Part shown: piece by piece, positions 12,143-13,128 of the stretch
Numbering within the stretch: position 1 is the stretch's first letter
Layout of the letters: every line of letters begins with the position of its first letter
Source: CAYZJD01 sp964478455
GTDB taxonomy: Bacteria > Acidobacteriota > Terriglobia > Bryobacterales > Bryobacteraceae
Length of the DNA: 13,128 nt
Direction of reading: 5' to 3'
NCBI GenBank assembly: GCA_964478455.1
Contig: CAYZJD010000096.1
Coordinates: 1-13,128, forward strand
Notes under the pieces: model-generated
The model's input: the letters and a program-made list of their open reading frames with translations, nothing else
Database searches by the model: none
What the model was told of the DNA's origin: nothing
Translations under genes and position numbers: made by a program

Positions 12143-13128
12143 ATGCAAGCAAAGTATCGGAGTGGTGCCGGCTCGCACAGGCGGGATTTCCTCAAGGCCG
12201 CAGGGGTTCTGGCAGGCGGCTCGATGATGGCTTTCCAGACGCCCGCCGTGGCCCGCCCCTTGACCGAGGCGGAGAAGCTGGCGCGCATTGCCTCGAACAC
12301 GTGGCCGGTGCGGGCGCTGTTCAAGAGCCGCAGCGCCGGGCGGCCCGGCAGCCCGGAGACGGAGGCGTTCAAGAAAAAGTATGGCGAGATCACCATGCTG
12401 GATTTCCCGCAGTTCACCAAGGACATCTTCCCGGGGGTCCATCACATGGACTTGTGGTCGTCGCTGTTTGGCGACGTCACCGATGACAGCATGTTCGTAC
12501 AAATCGGCGCGGTCGGCGGCCCGGCCGCGCGCGCCTTTTACGAGTTCGACCCGTCCAGCGCGTCGGGTAAGAAATGGCTGGACAAGCTGGCTGGCAAGAT
12601 CGCGAGCACCGGGGTCAAGTGCCATCACGTTTCGAACAACGCTCCCCGCAACATCTGCGACTTGGACGCCGAGAAGCGCAAGGAAGGCATCGCGGTGGTG
12701 AAGAAGTGGCTGGAGGGATGCGCGCAGATTGGCGCGAAAACGATGCGCGTGAACACGGGCGGCCCGCGCGTCGCTCCTTCGGCCAGCGCCACCCAGGGCT
12801 ATCCGCGTAATGACGAGATCGTGAAGTACTTGAAGAACGCGATCGAGTCCTTCAAAGAGATGGCCGACTACGGCGGCAAAATGGGCGTCAGGGTCACCAT
12901 CGAGAACCACTGGGGCTTGAGCGCGGACCCCATGAACGTGCGGATCATCCTCGACGAGGTGAATCATCCCTTCTGCGAGGCCTCGCCGGATTTCTGCAAC
13001 TGGGAACACGAGTACATGCTCTACCACGGCCTGGAGGCGCTGGCGCCGTATACCCACACGACGGTGCACGCCAAGTACTGGAATCGCTGGAGCCAGGTGG
13101 ACGTGCAGCGCTGCGTGCGTATCATGAC
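12143..13128 (+). CDS. Sugar phosphate isomerase/epimerase (xylose isomerase-like TIM barrel), Tat-exported, 3' end missing
   Basis: The first 328 codons are present; the gene runs off the right edge. The ATG has AAAAGGAGG four bases upstream. The N-terminus HRRDFLKAAGVLAGGSMMAFQTP (12-34) is a textbook twin-arginine signal (RRDFLK). The barrel segments fit the AP-endonuclease-2/xylose-isomerase-like family: FPGVHHMDLWSSLFGD (97-112), VKCHHVSNNAPRNICDLD (156-173), GAKTMRVNTGGP (198-209), MGVRVTIENHWGLSADP (247-263) with a likely metal-ligand glutamate in TIENH, and TVHAKYWN near the cut end. Although called sugar phosphate isomerases, exported members probably act on unphosphorylated sugars or related compounds. 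This is inferred from the Tat signal and the family. No frameshift was found in the translated part. Confidence 0.85.
   Translation, partial: MQAKYRSGAGSHRRDFLKAAGVLAGGSMMAFQTPAVARPLTEAEKLARIASNTWPVRALFKSRSAGRPGSPETEAFKKKYGEITMLDFPQFTKDIFPGVHHMDLWSSLFGDVTDDSMFVQIGAVGGPAARAFYEFDPSSASGKKWLDKLAGKIASTGVKCHHVSNNAPRNICDLDAEKRKEGIAVVKKWLEGCAQIGAKTMRVNTGGPRVAPSASATQGYPRNDEIVKYLKNAIESFKEMADYGGKMGVRVTIENHWGLSADPMNVRIILDEVNHPFCEASPDFCNWEHEYMLYHGLEALAPYTHTTVHAKYWNRWSQVDVQRCVRIM

Noticed and set aside
1..13128. CRISPR arrays, tRNA and rRNA genes, phage or plasmid genes
   Set aside because: No regularly spaced repeats, cloverleaf-like segments, rRNA signature blocks or replication, integration or capsid genes were recognised on either strand.

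Overview
The window is a GC-rich bacterial scaffold, probably from an uncultivated relative of Acidobacteriota (Solibacter/Bryobacter-like). The lineage is inferred from gene content (CysO-type sulfur genes next to many Tat-exported oxidoreductases, a CehA/McbA protein and sugar isomerases), not from a marker gene. A run of 10 Ns at 10857-10866 shows that it is a scaffolded, perhaps metagenomic, assembly.

Left half (1-4807, all minus strand): a tightly packed sulfur-assimilation operon read leftward from a promoter at about 4845-4874. Order: an Rrf2-family regulator with three clustered cysteines; a small DUF2061 membrane protein; CysK-type cysteine synthase; threonine synthase; a ThiS/MoaD-like sulfur carrier (CysO-like); a MoeB/ThiF-type adenylyltransferase; a JAMM metallopeptidase (Mec/QbsD-like); and the first 40 codons of a second PLP-dependent cysteine synthase-like enzyme running off the left edge. 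The last six genes are joined by short gaps or 1-4 base overlaps (ATGA, TGATG), except for 34 bases before cysK. This matches the protein-thiocarboxylate route to cysteine known from Mycobacterium tuberculosis (CysO, MoeZ, CysM, Mec). The carrier differs: its Gly-Gly is not C-terminal but is followed by about 21 extra residues. It should therefore need trimming, as QbsE is trimmed by QbsD and HcyS by HcyD, and the JAMM protein two genes downstream is the obvious candidate.

Middle (4808-5179): a 372-base divergent intergenic region. It holds the operon promoter, a near-palindrome at the expected transcription start (candidate operator), and a compact set of inverted repeats (4938-5073) with mutually exclusive pairings.

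Right half (5180-13128): five genes whose products all begin with twin-arginine (Tat) type signals. They are an N,N-dimethylformamidase large-subunit-like protein, a CehA/McbA PHP-type metallohydrolase, an aldo/keto reductase (the only minus-strand member), an FAD-dependent oxidoreductase split by the N gap, and a sugar phosphate isomerase/epimerase TIM-barrel protein cut by the right edge. They look like exported or periplasmic catabolic enzymes. The substrate cannot be read from the sequence, and they need not form a single pathway. The N gap is flanked by a 27-base perfect inverted duplication that is most simply an assembly artefact. No tRNA, rRNA, CRISPR array or intact transposon was seen.
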